The notes: generated from the sequence alone by a model not told the origin. A stretch of DNA of 64,000 bases from Duganella sp. CF517 (GCF_900110275.1 NZ_FODC01000005.1:248001-312000), one strand, 5' to 3'. Shown: positions 42,080-52,088, counted from the first letter of the stretch. A program made the numbers and translations.

Positions 42080-42916
42080 ATGCTGACAGACGCGCAAAAA
42101 CAACAATATCAACGCGATGGCTATATCGTGCTGCCGGACTTCAAAAGCGCCGCCGAGATCGCCGCGCTGCGCGCGCGCGCCGCGCAGATTGTCAACGAAT
42201 TCGATCCGAAAGGCGCCGGCATCTTCAGCACCGTCGAACAGGAAAAAACCACCGACGACTACTTCCTGCGCTCCGACAACACGATACGCTGCTTCTTCGA
42301 AGAGGAGGCGTTCGGCCCGGGCGGCGAGCTGAAACAGGACAAGTCGCTGTCGATCAACAAGATCGGCCACGCGATGCACGATCTCGATCCGGTGTTCCGC
42401 ACCTTCTCGGCCGACGCCCGCCTGGTCGCCGTCGCCCGCGACCTGGGGCTGAACGACGCCCAGGTGTGGCAGTCGATGTACATCTTCAAGCAGCCCGGCA
42501 TCGGCGGCGAGGTGCGCTGGCACCAGGACGCCACCTACTTCGACACCGATCCGGTGAGCGTGACCACGTTCTGGTTCGCGCTGGAAGACGCGACCCTGGA
42601 AAACGGCTGCATGTGGGCCGAACCGGGCGGCCATCGCGGCCCGATGCGCGAACGCTTCCTGCGCACCGGCGACGACGTGCGCATGGAAAAACTGAGCGAC
42701 ATGCCATGGCCGGACGACAGCACCGCCGTGCCGCTCGAATGCAAGGCCGGCAGCCTGGTATGCTTCCACGGCCTGCTGCCGCACTACAGCGCGCCGAACC
42801 GCTCGGCGTTTTCGCGCCATGCCTACACGCTGCACGTCACCGACGCCGCCACCGAATACTCGCCGCTGAACTGGATCCAGCGCGACGCCAGCTTCCCGGT
42901 GCGGGGCTTCCTTTGA
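42080..42916 (+). CDS. Phytanoyl-CoA dioxygenase (PhyH) family 2OG-Fe(II) oxygenase
   Basis: 278 residues. The iron triad is H148-x-D150 (WHQDATYF) and H235 (PHYSAPNRS), with R242 or R246 as 2-oxoglutarate anchor. The architecture resembles human PHYHD1: a conserved N-terminus QYQRDGYIVLPDF and FWFALEDATLENGCMWAEPGGH. It should hydroxylate a small molecule using O2 and 2-oxoglutarate; the substrate is unknown. The ATG at 42080 has CGGAG 8 bases upstream and is preferred to the ATG at 42047, which has none. It is coupled to the isomerase gene and divergent from a LysR regulator. Confidence 0.85.
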   Translation: MLTDAQKQQYQRDGYIVLPDFKSAAEIAALRARAAQIVNEFDPKGAGIFSTVEQEKTTDDYFLRSDNTIRCFFEEEAFGPGGELKQDKSLSINKIGHAMHDLDPVFRTFSADARLVAVARDLGLNDAQVWQSMYIFKQPGIGGEVRWHQDATYFDTDPVSVTTFWFALEDATLENGCMWAEPGGHRGPMRERFLRTGDDVRMEKLSDMPWPDDSTAVPLECKAGSLVCFHGLLPHYSAPNRSAFSRHAYTLHVTDAATEYSPLNWIQRDASFPVRGFL

Positions 42917-43731
42917 TCGTCCAGATCTTCGCCGCCCACTGGGGCAACAACGAACTGGCGCCGCAGGTGTTCGTCGACCGCGTCAAGGCGGCCGGCTTCG
43001 ACGGCATCGAGATGTCGCTGCCGCTGGACGCCGCCGCGCGCGGCGACTGGACCGGCCGCATCGCCGCCGCCGGACTGGGACTGATCGCGTCGCAGTGGGA
43101 GACGGCGCTGGTGCCGGGCTTCGAGGCGCACCGCGCGGCGCTGGACGAACTGTTGAACAACGCCTGCGCCGCCGGGCCGCTGCACGTGAACTCGCAGACC
43201 GGCAAGGACTATTTCACGCCGGCGCAAAACGGCGCGCTGCTGGAACTGGCCGACGCCATCTCGCGCCGTCACGGCGTGCCGATCTACCACGAGATCCACC
43301 GCGGCCGCTTCAGCGCCCATCCGATGCTGTTGCTGCCGTATCTGGAGCGCATGCCGGAGCTGCGCTTGACGGCCGATCTGTCGCACTGGTGCTGCGCCTG
43401 CGAATCGCTGCTCGACGACCAGCCGCAAACGCTGGCCGCGACGTTGCCGCATGTGCGCCACATCCACGCGCGCGTCGGCCATCCGCAAGGGCCGCAGGTG
43501 GCGGACTTCCGCGCGCCGGAGTCGCAAGCCGCGCTGGCGGCGCACCTGTCGTGGTGGGACGAGGTGGTGCGCCTGCGGCGCGCGGCCGGCGCCGGACGCA
43601 TGACGTTGACGCCGGAATTCGGCCCGGTGCCGTACACGCAAACGCTGCCCTATACGCAACAGGAAGTGTCGAACGCGTGGGAGCTCAACGTGGCGATGCT
43701 GGCGCTGCTGCGCGGGCGGTACGGCCATTGA
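42913..43731 (+). CDS. Sugar phosphate isomerase/epimerase-like TIM-barrel protein
   Basis: 272 residues. It starts at a TTG at 42913 that overlaps the dioxygenase stop (CTTTGA), giving IVQIFAAHWGNNELAPQVFVDRVKAAGFDGIEMSLP, a typical first strand and helix of the xylose-isomerase/AP-endonuclease-2 superfamily. Metal-site candidates are Glu in IYHEIHRGR, Asp-x-x-His in TADLSHW, His in HIHARVG and Glu in LTPEFGP, the usual order for this fold. It probably isomerises a sugar or hydroxy-acid linked to the dioxygenase reaction; the pathway cannot be named. There is no upstream ATG in a sensible position, so the gene depends on translational coupling. Confidence 0.75.
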   Translation: MIVQIFAAHWGNNELAPQVFVDRVKAAGFDGIEMSLPLDAAARGDWTGRIAAAGLGLIASQWETALVPGFEAHRAALDELLNNACAAGPLHVNSQTGKDYFTPAQNGALLELADAISRRHGVPIYHEIHRGRFSAHPMLLLPYLERMPELRLTADLSHWCCACESLLDDQPQTLAATLPHVRHIHARVGHPQGPQVADFRAPESQAALAAHLSWWDEVVRLRRAAGAGRMTLTPEFGPVPYTQTLPYTQQEVSNAWELNVAMLALLRGRYGH

Positions 43732-43750
43732 GGGACGACCGCACGTCACG

Positions 43751-45652
43751 TCACTGTGGCGGATTTACCGGCAGCTCCAACGTCACGCAGGTCCCCTTGC
43801 CAGGTTCCGCCTCGACCCCGATCGTGCCCCGCAACACGCCGGTCACGATGTTGTAGACGATATTCATCCCGAGCCCCGAGCCGCCCTGTCCCAGCTTGGT
43901 GGTGAAGAACGGATCGAAGACCTTGTGCAGCGTGGCGGAGGTCATGCCGACGCCATCGTCGCGAAATTCCAGGATCACCGTATCGGCGCCGCCGCGCCGC
44001 GCCCTGATGCTGATGGCGCCGCAATCGCGCCCGTCGAAACCGTGCAGCAGCGCGTTGCCGATCAAGTTGCTCAGCACCTGGCTCAAACTGCCGGGATAGG
44101 AGTCGAACTCCAGATCGCCCGGCACGTCGACGGCGACCTCGCACACGCGCCGCCGCAGCTGCGTCGCGTACGTCGCCAATGTGTCGCGCACCACGTCCTC
44201 CAGGGCGAACGTGCGCCGCTGGCCGCTGGCCTGGTCCACCGCCACCTGCTTGAACGACGTGATCAGATCGGCGGCGCGCGTCAGCGACGTGTTCATGATG
44301 TCGCACGCCTTGCGGGCCTCGCCCAGGTGCGCCTCCAGCGCCGAGCGTTTCAGGCCGCCGTCGGTCGCCAGGCGCCGCTCGAATTCGCGCACCATGTCGC
44401 TCAGCGCGCTGGCCGTCAGCAGGCTGTTGCCGATCGGCGTATTCAGCTCGTGGGCGACGCCGGCCACCAGCGCGCCGAGCGCCGCCATTTTCTCCGACGT
44501 CACCAGATTGGTCTGCGCCTGCTTGAGCGTCTGCACCACCGACGCCAGATCGCTGCGCGCCTGCTCGACGTTGCTCTTTTGCCGCTCGAGCTCCGCCAGG
44601 CTGCGCTCCATCTGATGCTTGGTGTCGGTCAGACGCCGCCCCGACACCAGCAACGCGGCGATCAAGGCGCTGATGATGAATCCCGCCACGCCGATCAGCA
44701 GCACCGGCAGCGACGAACTGCCGTAGCGCGAGCCCTCGTGGCCGTGAAAGCGCAGCAGCCAGCGGCGGTGCCCGACCGGCAGCACCTTGAGCGACATCAG
44801 CTCCAGCGGCAGCAACCGGGCCGGCGCGATGGCGTCGGCCTTGCCGTCGCTGTCGTACAACAGCTTGTCGCCCGACGGCGGCAGGGCCGCGCCGCCGTAG
44901 CCGCTGTCCTCGATCCGCACATGCAAATGCTCGAGCAAGGGGGCGTCGATCACCTCGCGCATCAGCGTGTTGACGCGGAAGACGATGGCGACGAATCCCA
45001 CCAGCGCCCCGGCGCGCTGCTCGGCCGTGTGCAGCGGCAGTCCGTTGCGGAAGACCGGCGCGCGCGCCACGAAACCGGGTTCGCCGCTGTTGTCCTGCAC
45101 CAGCGTGATGCGCTCGGTGGCGACGATGTCGCCGCTGTCGCGCGCCAGCTCCAGCGACTTCAAATGCGGCGGCAGCGCCGCCAGATCGAGGCCGAAGGCG
45201 TTCTCGTTGCCCTTCAGCGGTTCGGTGTACTCGATGACGTAGTGGAGCGGCCGGCGGCTGGCCGGATGGATGTGGAACTCCGGATAACCGCGCGGATCGA
45301 CGCTGGTGTCGCGCCGCACCGACTCGGTGAACGCGGCCAGCCGCTCCTCCGGCACCACCCGCACGAACTGGATCGCCTGGAAGCCGGGATAGCGCCGGTC
45401 CAGCTTGAGCTCGCGGATGAAGCGGTTGAAACCGGCCCGGTCGACGCCGTCGCCCAGCGCGTACATGCCCTTGATACTGAGCAGCATGTCGAAATAGGTT
45501 TGCAAGCGCACCTCGGTGTCGCGCGTGACCTTGTCGGCGTCGCGCTGGAAATTGGCCCGCACCTGGGCGCGCTGCTCGGTGGCCACGACATAGCAGGTAC
45601 CGACTGTCACGCAAATGCCGATGGCGAAAGCCAGTAAGCCGCGCGCGCGCAT
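43751..45652 (-). CDS. CHASE-domain sensor histidine kinase
   Basis: 633 residues: membrane helix 1 (about 5-25), a periplasmic CHASE domain (about 40-290; RYPGFQAIQFVRVVP, YPEFHIHPAS), helix 2 (about 315-337), a coiled coil, HisKA with VAHELNTPIGN (H401) and HATPase_c with N-box LSNLIGNALLHG, G1 DDGVGM and G2 GSGLGMNIVYN. It senses a small extracytoplasmic ligand and autophosphorylates H401. The HD-GYP response regulator 12 bases upstream on the same strand is the obvious partner, giving a two-component route to c-di-GMP breakdown. The H-E-L-N-T-P variant marks the HPK4-like kinases. Confidence 0.92.
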   Translation of the reverse strand: MRARGLLAFAIGICVTVGTCYVVATEQRAQVRANFQRDADKVTRDTEVRLQTYFDMLLSIKGMYALGDGVDRAGFNRFIRELKLDRRYPGFQAIQFVRVVPEERLAAFTESVRRDTSVDPRGYPEFHIHPASRRPLHYVIEYTEPLKGNENAFGLDLAALPPHLKSLELARDSGDIVATERITLVQDNSGEPGFVARAPVFRNGLPLHTAEQRAGALVGFVAIVFRVNTLMREVIDAPLLEHLHVRIEDSGYGGAALPPSGDKLLYDSDGKADAIAPARLLPLELMSLKVLPVGHRRWLLRFHGHEGSRYGSSSLPVLLIGVAGFIISALIAALLVSGRRLTDTKHQMERSLAELERQKSNVEQARSDLASVVQTLKQAQTNLVTSEKMAALGALVAGVAHELNTPIGNSLLTASALSDMVREFERRLATDGGLKRSALEAHLGEARKACDIMNTSLTRAADLITSFKQVAVDQASGQRRTFALEDVVRDTLATYATQLRRRVCEVAVDVPGDLEFDSYPGSLSQVLSNLIGNALLHGFDGRDCGAISIRARRGGADTVILEFRDDGVGMTSATLHKVFDPFFTTKLGQGGSGLGMNIVYNIVTGVLRGTIGVEAEPGKGTCVTLELPVNPPQ

Positions 45653-45664
45653 GTGGCCCCTGGA

Positions 45665-46792
45665 TCAGGTGGCGACAAACGGCAGGGAGTCGCCGCCTTC
45701 GTCGCCGGGGCTGTCGCTATAGCGCTCGGCGATGGCCATGAATTCCTCCTCGGCCGTGAGCATCGCGTCGACCACGTCGGGATCGAAATGCTCGCCGCTG
45801 GCCTGGCGTATCATCTCCATCGCCGTCTCGTGCGTGAAGGCGGGCTTGTAGACCCGCTTGGAGATGAGCGCGTCGTAGACGTCGGCCACCGCCATCAGCC
45901 GCGCCGACATCGGTATCGCCTCGCCGGCCAGGCCTTCCGGATAGCCGGAGCCGTCGTAGCGCTCCTGGTGCGAATAGGTGATCTCGCGCGCGTAGCGCAG
46001 GAAGGTGTTGGTGTAGCCTAGGTGGTTCTCGACGTTGACGATGGCGTCGCGCCCGTACACCGTGTGCATTTTCATGACGGAGAATTCGGCCTCGGTCAGG
46101 CGGTCCGGCTTGAGCAGGATGGCGTCGGGGATCGACACCTTGCCGATGTCGTGCAGCGGCGCGGCCTTGTACAGCGATTTGATGTTGGCGTCGCTCAGTT
46201 CCTCGGAAAAGCGCTTGTGGCCCTGCAGCTGGCGCGCCAGCGCGACCACGTAGTGCTGCACGCGGCGCAGGTGGTTGGGGGTCTCGTATTCGCGCGTCTC
46301 GGCCAGCGACGCCAGCGCCCAGATCATCGCGTCGAGCATCTGGCCCAGCTCCAGCGTGACTTCCTCGACCACGTGTTCGAGCAGGTTGCGCTGCTGCTTG
46401 AGCAGCTCGCGCGAGTGGCGCAGCTGCAGGTGGGTGTCGACGCGCGCGCGCAACACATCGCCGATGACCGGCTTGGCGACGACGTCGGCGCCGCCCTCCA
46501 TCAGGGCGCGCTCCTCGTCGCGCTCGTCGCGCGTTTGCAGGAAGATCACCGGAATGTCGGCGGTGTCGGGGTTCGATTTGAGCTGCTGGCAGACGGCGTA
46601 GCCGTCGATGTCGGGCAGCGCCGTGTCCAGCACGACCAGATGCGGTCGCGGCACCTGCTGCATCACCGACAGCGCTGCCCGGCCGCTGTTGGCCAGCCGG
46701 ATTTCGTACTGTTTCTGCAACAGTCGATTCATCTCGATCAGATTGTCCGAAGCCTCGTCAACGATGAGTACGATGGCTTTTTTGACGTTCAT
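45665..46792 (-). CDS. Response regulator with HD-GYP c-di-GMP phosphodiesterase domain
   Basis: 375 residues: REC domain (about 5-120) with phospho-acceptor D56 (VVLDTALPD) and the conserved Lys in VAKPV, then an HD-GYP domain with HDIGK (H214-D215) and HQERYDGSGYP (GYP at 283-285). The acidic pocket of REC reads VDE rather than VDD, a mild variation. Phosphorylation by the adjacent CHASE kinase should switch hydrolysis of c-di-GMP to pGpG/GMP. This is the RpfG-like layout, but the RpfC/RpfF genes are absent. It leads a two-gene operon transcribed away from ohrR. Confidence 0.92.
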   Translation of the reverse strand: MNVKKAIVLIVDEASDNLIEMNRLLQKQYEIRLANSGRAALSVMQQVPRPHLVVLDTALPDIDGYAVCQQLKSNPDTADIPVIFLQTRDERDEERALMEGGADVVAKPVIGDVLRARVDTHLQLRHSRELLKQQRNLLEHVVEEVTLELGQMLDAMIWALASLAETREYETPNHLRRVQHYVVALARQLQGHKRFSEELSDANIKSLYKAAPLHDIGKVSIPDAILLKPDRLTEAEFSVMKMHTVYGRDAIVNVENHLGYTNTFLRYAREITYSHQERYDGSGYPEGLAGEAIPMSARLMAVADVYDALISKRVYKPAFTHETAMEMIRQASGEHFDPDVVDAMLTAEEEFMAIAERYSDSPGDEGGDSLPFVAT

Positions 46793-46964
46793 GTACCGCT
46801 ACTCCCACGGATTAGTCCTATACAACCGCTGTCGCCTGCTGGTCCGCGCAGCGTCTCAACCCAATCATAACTGAGTGGGGCCGAATAACTAGCCTAATCT
46901 GCGCCCAGGATTTTTTTACGCGCCATCGCTTGCAATTGTATAGCGCACTACCCATAATGGAGGC

Positions 46965-47435
46965 ATGAATACGAAAAAACACCCCGACGACACCACGGCG
47001 GCCGCCGTACCGCAGCTGGACGGGCAGCTGTGCTTTGCGCTCTATTCGACCTCGCTGGCGATGAGTAAGATCTATCGCAAGCTGTTGCGCGGCCTGGGCC
47101 TGACCTACTCGCAGTACCTCGTCATGATGGTGCTGTGGGAGAAAAACGAGCTGACCGTCTCCGAAGTGGGCGAACGGCTGTTCCTCGACTCGGCCACCCT
47201 GACGCCGCTGCTCAAGCGCATGGAGCAGGCCGAATTGCTGACCCGCACCCGCGCCGCCAGCGACGAGCGCCAGGTGATCATCACCCTCACGCCGCAGGGC
47301 GACGCGCTGCGCCACGAGGCGGCCAAGCTGCCGCCGGCCATCCTGCAGGCGACCAAGTGCACGTTGGACGAGGTGGTCGGCATGAAGCAGCAGCTCGACG
47401 GCCTGCGCGCCGGCCTGATGGCCTCGGCCAACTGA
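46965..47435 (+). CDS. MarR-family regulator, OhrR-like organic peroxide sensor
   Basis: 156 residues. The start DGQLCFALYSTSLAMSKIYRKLL carries the reactive Cys (C23) in the OhrR-type Q-L-C-F-A-L-Y context, and LTYSQYLVMMVLWE begins the winged helix-turn-helix. Oxidation of this Cys by organic peroxides releases OhrR from DNA. No ohr peroxidase is adjacent; instead a 2OG-Fe dioxygenase follows after 5 bases. The ATG has TGGAGG upstream, and a TTGCAATTGTA-like semi-palindrome at 46930-46940 in the promoter area may be the autoregulatory site. The family call is good; the regulon is inferred. Confidence 0.82.
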   Translation: MNTKKHPDDTTAAAVPQLDGQLCFALYSTSLAMSKIYRKLLRGLGLTYSQYLVMMVLWEKNELTVSEVGERLFLDSATLTPLLKRMEQAELLTRTRAASDERQVIITLTPQGDALRHEAAKLPPAILQATKCTLDEVVGMKQQLDGLRAGLMASAN

Positions 47436-47440
47436 GCGCG

Positions 47441-48220
47441 ATGACGACCTCCGCCCCGACCACCTCCGCTCCAATTTTCACCCCGCCCGGCGACGTGGTG
47501 GCGGCGCTGCGCGGCGCCGGCTACGCCTTGCTGGCGCCGGACGACGTGGCCGCGCTGGCCGGCGTGCCGCTGGCCGAACTGAACGCGCTGATCCCCGGCT
47601 GGGACGCGCTGGCGCTGGATAACTATCTGAAGGACGGCGGGCGCTATCGGCGCCGCCGCCACTCGTGCTTCGTGCAGGAAGGCGCCCGATTGACGCAGAC
47701 GGCGCACCGCGCCCACTGGCAACCGCTCGAGTACAACGCCCTGCACGGCGGCATGCACCGCCTGTTCGAGCCGATGCTGCCGGAAACGGTGGCGCAGCCG
47801 GCCTGGAACGCGCTGGTGGCGGCGATCGGCCAGGTCTGCGCCGCCGCGCGCGGCGACGCCCACGCCGGCCAGCCGTGGTACGTGGAGGCGCACCAGTTCC
47901 GCATCGACACCACCGACGGCATCGGCCGTCCGACGCCGGAAGGCGCGCACCGCGACGGCGTCGACTTCGTCGCCGTGATCCTGATCGCGCGCGCCGGCAT
48001 CAAGGGCGGCGAGACTCGCATCTTTGAAGCCGCCGGCCCGAACGGCAAACGCTTCACGATGACCGCGCCGTGGACCATGCTGCTGCTCGACGACGCCACC
48101 GTGATCCATGAATCGACGCCGATCCAGCCGCTGTCCGGGCATGGCCACCGCGATACGCTGGTGCTGACCTGGCGCGCGGGTGGTTTCCAGGGACAGGAAA
48201 ATCCCCTGCTTCAGGGCTAA
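47441..48220 (+). CDS. 2OG-Fe(II) dioxygenase of the IDO/PF10014 type
   Basis: 259 residues. The iron site is H170-x-D172 (GAHRDGVDFV) and distal H223 (TVIHESTPI), with the late Arg in GHRDTLVLTW for 2-oxoglutarate. Residues QFRIDTTDGIGRPTPEG match the PF10014 family, which includes amino-acid hydroxylases such as L-isoleucine-4-hydroxylase. It probably hydroxylates a free amino acid or peptide, but the substrate is unknown. It begins 5 bases after the ohrR-like stop, so the two are co-transcribed, which would place an iron oxygenase under peroxide control. Confidence 0.82.
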   Translation: MTTSAPTTSAPIFTPPGDVVAALRGAGYALLAPDDVAALAGVPLAELNALIPGWDALALDNYLKDGGRYRRRRHSCFVQEGARLTQTAHRAHWQPLEYNALHGGMHRLFEPMLPETVAQPAWNALVAAIGQVCAAARGDAHAGQPWYVEAHQFRIDTTDGIGRPTPEGAHRDGVDFVAVILIARAGIKGGETRIFEAAGPNGKRFTMTAPWTMLLLDDATVIHESTPIQPLSGHGHRDTLVLTWRAGGFQGQENPLLQG

Positions 48221-48267
48221 ATCCGATATAGTCACATCAGCTAAATACCGCACCAGGAGGGTCGTCT

Positions 48268-49620
<1,353 letters not shown>

Positions 49621-49675
49621 CATGACACGGATGAGCTGTGCACTGTGGCAACATAACTACAGTATTTCTACCGTA

Positions 49676-49704
49676 TTGCACCGCAACATAAATCAGGATA
49701 TATT
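49676..49704 (+). promoter_or_regulatory. Candidate promoter for the small RNA
   Basis: TATATT (49699-49704) is a good -10 box (5/6). TTGCAC (49676-49681) is a weak -35 (3/6) at the ideal 17-base spacing. Transcription would start near 49711, 90 bases after the kinase stop. Confidence 0.45.
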
Positions 49705-49710
49705 GGAACT

Positions 49711-49777
49711 GTCTCCTCCAACCGTTCGCTGAACATTGGAATTGAGCCCGCCACCTCACCGTAGCGGGCTTTTTTTT
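49711..49777 (+). ncRNA. Candidate trans-acting small RNA, about 67 nt
   Basis: After the candidate promoter comes a single-stranded C/U-rich start with TCCTCC (49714-49719), complementary to a Shine-Dalgarno sequence. A nested hairpin follows, TCCAA (49717-49721)/TTGGA (49736-49740) with inner GTTC (49124-type stem at 49724-49727)/GAAC (49731-49734), and then a strong terminator hairpin with eight T. This layout (anti-SD motif, stem-loop, Hfq-friendly U-run) is typical of bacterial trans-acting sRNAs. There is no open frame in it. It could equally be only the 3' untranslated region of the upstream kinase mRNA, or an sRNA processed from it. Confidence 0.45.
49745..49777 (+). terminator. Rho-independent terminator
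   Basis: AGCCCGC (49745-49751) pairs with GCGGGCT (49764-49770) across a 12-base loop and is followed by a run of T to 49777. It ends the kinase transcript and/or the candidate sRNA and separates both from the efflux operon. Confidence 0.9.
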
Positions 49778-49905
49778 GCCCTTTTTTCGGTGTTTACGGC
49801 AGAGTCGTCGGGGACCTGGCTCTGCTGCAGTGCGATAGTTCATCACTAAATTAAACAATCGATTTAGTTATATCATTTGTTTGAGTTATGTGGTGTAATC
49901 GCGCC

Positions 49906-50613
49906 ATGAACGCTAAAGCCACCTCCCCCACCACCACGGCCCCCAGCCAGCCAGCGGACGACGTCCGCAAGCCACGCTCCGATGGCGAACAGTCGCGCGA
50001 GCGCCTGCTTGTCTCGGCGATGCGGCTGTTCGGCCAGCAGGGATTTTCCAAAACCTCGACGCGCGAGATCGCCCAAGCGGCCGGCACCAACGTCGCCGCC
50101 ATCAGCTACTACTTCGGCGACAAGGCGGGCCTGTACCAGTCCTGCTTCAGTTTCATGTGCGCCGAGGCGGGAGGAAACGTCGCGGCGTTCGACCAGCCGC
50201 ACTTCACCTTGCGCGAATCCCTGGAAGGCTATTACGGCCAGATGATGGCCCCCCTTCTAAAGGAGAACACGGAGGCGGATGTGATGTTGCGCCTGTTCTT
50301 CCGCGAGATGCTCGAGCCCACCGGGCTGTGGGCGATGGAGGTGGAAAACAACATCAAACCGGAACACCTGGCGCTGGTTGGGGTGCTGTGCCGCCATCTG
50401 GGCCTGGACGAGGCGACCGACGACGTCCACCGGCTGGCTTTTTCAATTCCCGCCCTCTGCATACAATTATTGATCTCCCAGGACGTCATCAATGCCATCA
50501 CGCCGCATATGTTGTCCACGCCGGAGGCGATAACCGAGTGGGGCGACCGGCTGGTCGACTATGCGGAAGCGCTGTTCAATGCCGAAAAACTTAGACTCCA
50601 AAGGAAAGCATGA
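49906..50613 (+). CDS. TetR-family regulator of the RND efflux operon (CecR-like)
   Basis: 235 residues: a disordered Thr/Pro start, then a TetR helix-turn-helix (about 29-75; RERLLVSAMRLFGQQGFSKTSTREIAQAAGTNVAAISYYFGDKAGLY) and a helical ligand domain resembling the CecR/YbiH (DUF1956) C-terminus (LFFREMLEPTGLWAMEVENNIKPEH). The gene is first in a four-gene operon and its stop overlaps the outer-membrane-factor start as ATGA, so it is probably an autorepressor of the pump. The AT-rich leader contains AAACAAT (49853) and ATTTGTTT (49875) as an inverted pair, a possible operator. Confidence 0.87.
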   Translation: MNAKATSPTTTAPSQPADDVRKPRSDGEQSRERLLVSAMRLFGQQGFSKTSTREIAQAAGTNVAAISYYFGDKAGLYQSCFSFMCAEAGGNVAAFDQPHFTLRESLEGYYGQMMAPLLKENTEADVMLRLFFREMLEPTGLWAMEVENNIKPEHLALVGVLCRHLGLDEATDDVHRLAFSIPALCIQLLISQDVINAITPHMLSTPEAITEWGDRLVDYAEALFNAEKLRLQRKA

Positions 50614-52067
50614 AGATTATCGTACGCGCGACGACGGCATTGGCCGTCGCCACGGCGCTCAGCGCCTGCGCCCTGACGCCACCGGCGCCTCACGTCGACG
50701 CCCGGGCGCCAGTGCAGTGGCAGGCGCCGCTGCCATCGCAATTGCCCCACAACGGCAACCAGGCCGACCTGGCCAACTGGTGGCGCCATCAGGCCGACGC
50801 CCTGCTGGTGCGGCTGATCGAGTCGGCGCAGGCGGTCAGCCCGACGGTGGCATCGGCCGCCTCGCGCATCGCGCAGTCGCGCGCCGACCGCGTGGCCGCC
50901 GGCGCCGCGCTGGTGCCGGCGCTCGACGGCACGGGCAGCATCAGCCGCGCCAACCAGCAATCGACCTTGCCGATGGGGACCACCTCGCAGGCGGCCTTGC
51001 AAACATCCTGGGAGATCGACGTGTTCGGCGCCAACCGCGCCACGCGCGACGCCGCGCAAGCGCGCCTCGACAGCGCGCAAGCCGGTTGGCATGACGCCCG
51101 CGTCTCCGTCGCCGCCGAAGTGGCGAACCAGTACTACGCGCTGCGCGCCTGCGAGCAGTTGCTGGCCGTCGCCAAGCAGGACGCCGCCTCGCGCGCCGAC
51201 ACCGCGCGCCTGACGGAGCTGAGCGCGACCGCCGGCTTCGAATCGCCCGCCAATCTGGCGCTGGCGCGCGCCAGCGCCGCCGAGGGCAACAACCGCTACC
51301 TGACCCAGCGCGCCACCTGCGACGTCAACGTCAAGGTGCTGGTGGCGCTGACGGCGCTGCCGGAAGCGGAACTGCGCCAGCAATTGGTGAACGGCGTGGC
51401 GGCCGCCGAAGCGGTTGCGCCGGCCATGGCCATCGCCGCGCTGCCGGCCAACACCTTGAACCAGCGCCCGGACGTGTTCACCGCCGAACGCGAAGTGACC
51501 GCCGCCAGCGCCGAAGTGGGCAACGCCCAGGCGCAGCGCTATCCGCGCCTGACCCTTTCCGGCTCGGTCGGCATCGCCAACTTCCGCTCCGGCGGCGAGA
51601 ACACCAAGACCGACACCTGGACCATCGGCCCGCTGTCGGTGTCAGTGCCGATCTTCGACGCCGGCCGGCGCCGCGCCAATGTCGACGCGGCCGGCGCGCG
51701 CTACGACTACGCCGTCGCCAACTACCGCTCCACGGTGCGCCAGGCCGTCAGCGAACTGGAACAGGCCCTGGTCAACCTGGACGGCACCGCCGCCCGCGCC
51801 ACCGACGCCCAGACCGCGCTGGACGGCTACCGCGCCAATTTCACCGCCGTCGAAGAGCGCTACAAGAACGGCTTGGCGAGCCTGTTCGAACTGGAGGACG
51901 CGCGCCGCACCCGCCTGGCCGCCGAGCAAACCGTCATCAACCTGCAGCGCGAACGCAGCGCCGCCTGGGTGTCGCTGTACCGCGCCGCCGGCGGCGGCTG
52001 GAGCGCGCCGGCCGACGGCGCCCCCGCGGTCGCCACCGCCAGCGCCAACGGCGCCAACGTCCAATAA
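50610..52067 (+). CDS. RND efflux outer-membrane factor, NodT/OprM type lipoprotein
   Basis: 485 residues with lipobox LSAC (C20). The two OEP repeats of TolC-like channels are recognisable: a first half with SWEIDVFGANRATRDAAQARLDSA and a second with PRLTLSGSVGIANF and SVPIFDAGRRRANVDAA, followed by the periplasmic helix motif AVEERYKNGLASLFELEDARR. It forms the trimeric outer-membrane duct for the adaptor and pump encoded next. It overlaps tetR by 4 bases, and 21 bases separate it from the adaptor. Confidence 0.92.
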   Translation: MKIIVRATTALAVATALSACALTPPAPHVDARAPVQWQAPLPSQLPHNGNQADLANWWRHQADALLVRLIESAQAVSPTVASAASRIAQSRADRVAAGAALVPALDGTGSISRANQQSTLPMGTTSQAALQTSWEIDVFGANRATRDAAQARLDSAQAGWHDARVSVAAEVANQYYALRACEQLLAVAKQDAASRADTARLTELSATAGFESPANLALARASAAEGNNRYLTQRATCDVNVKVLVALTALPEAELRQQLVNGVAAAEAVAPAMAIAALPANTLNQRPDVFTAEREVTAASAEVGNAQAQRYPRLTLSGSVGIANFRSGGENTKTDTWTIGPLSVSVPIFDAGRRRANVDAAGARYDYAVANYRSTVRQAVSELEQALVNLDGTAARATDAQTALDGYRANFTAVEERYKNGLASLFELEDARRTRLAAEQTVINLQRERSAAWVSLYRAAGGGWSAPADGAPAVATASANGANVQ

Positions 52068-52088
52068 AAACAACCTGACCGTCCAATT

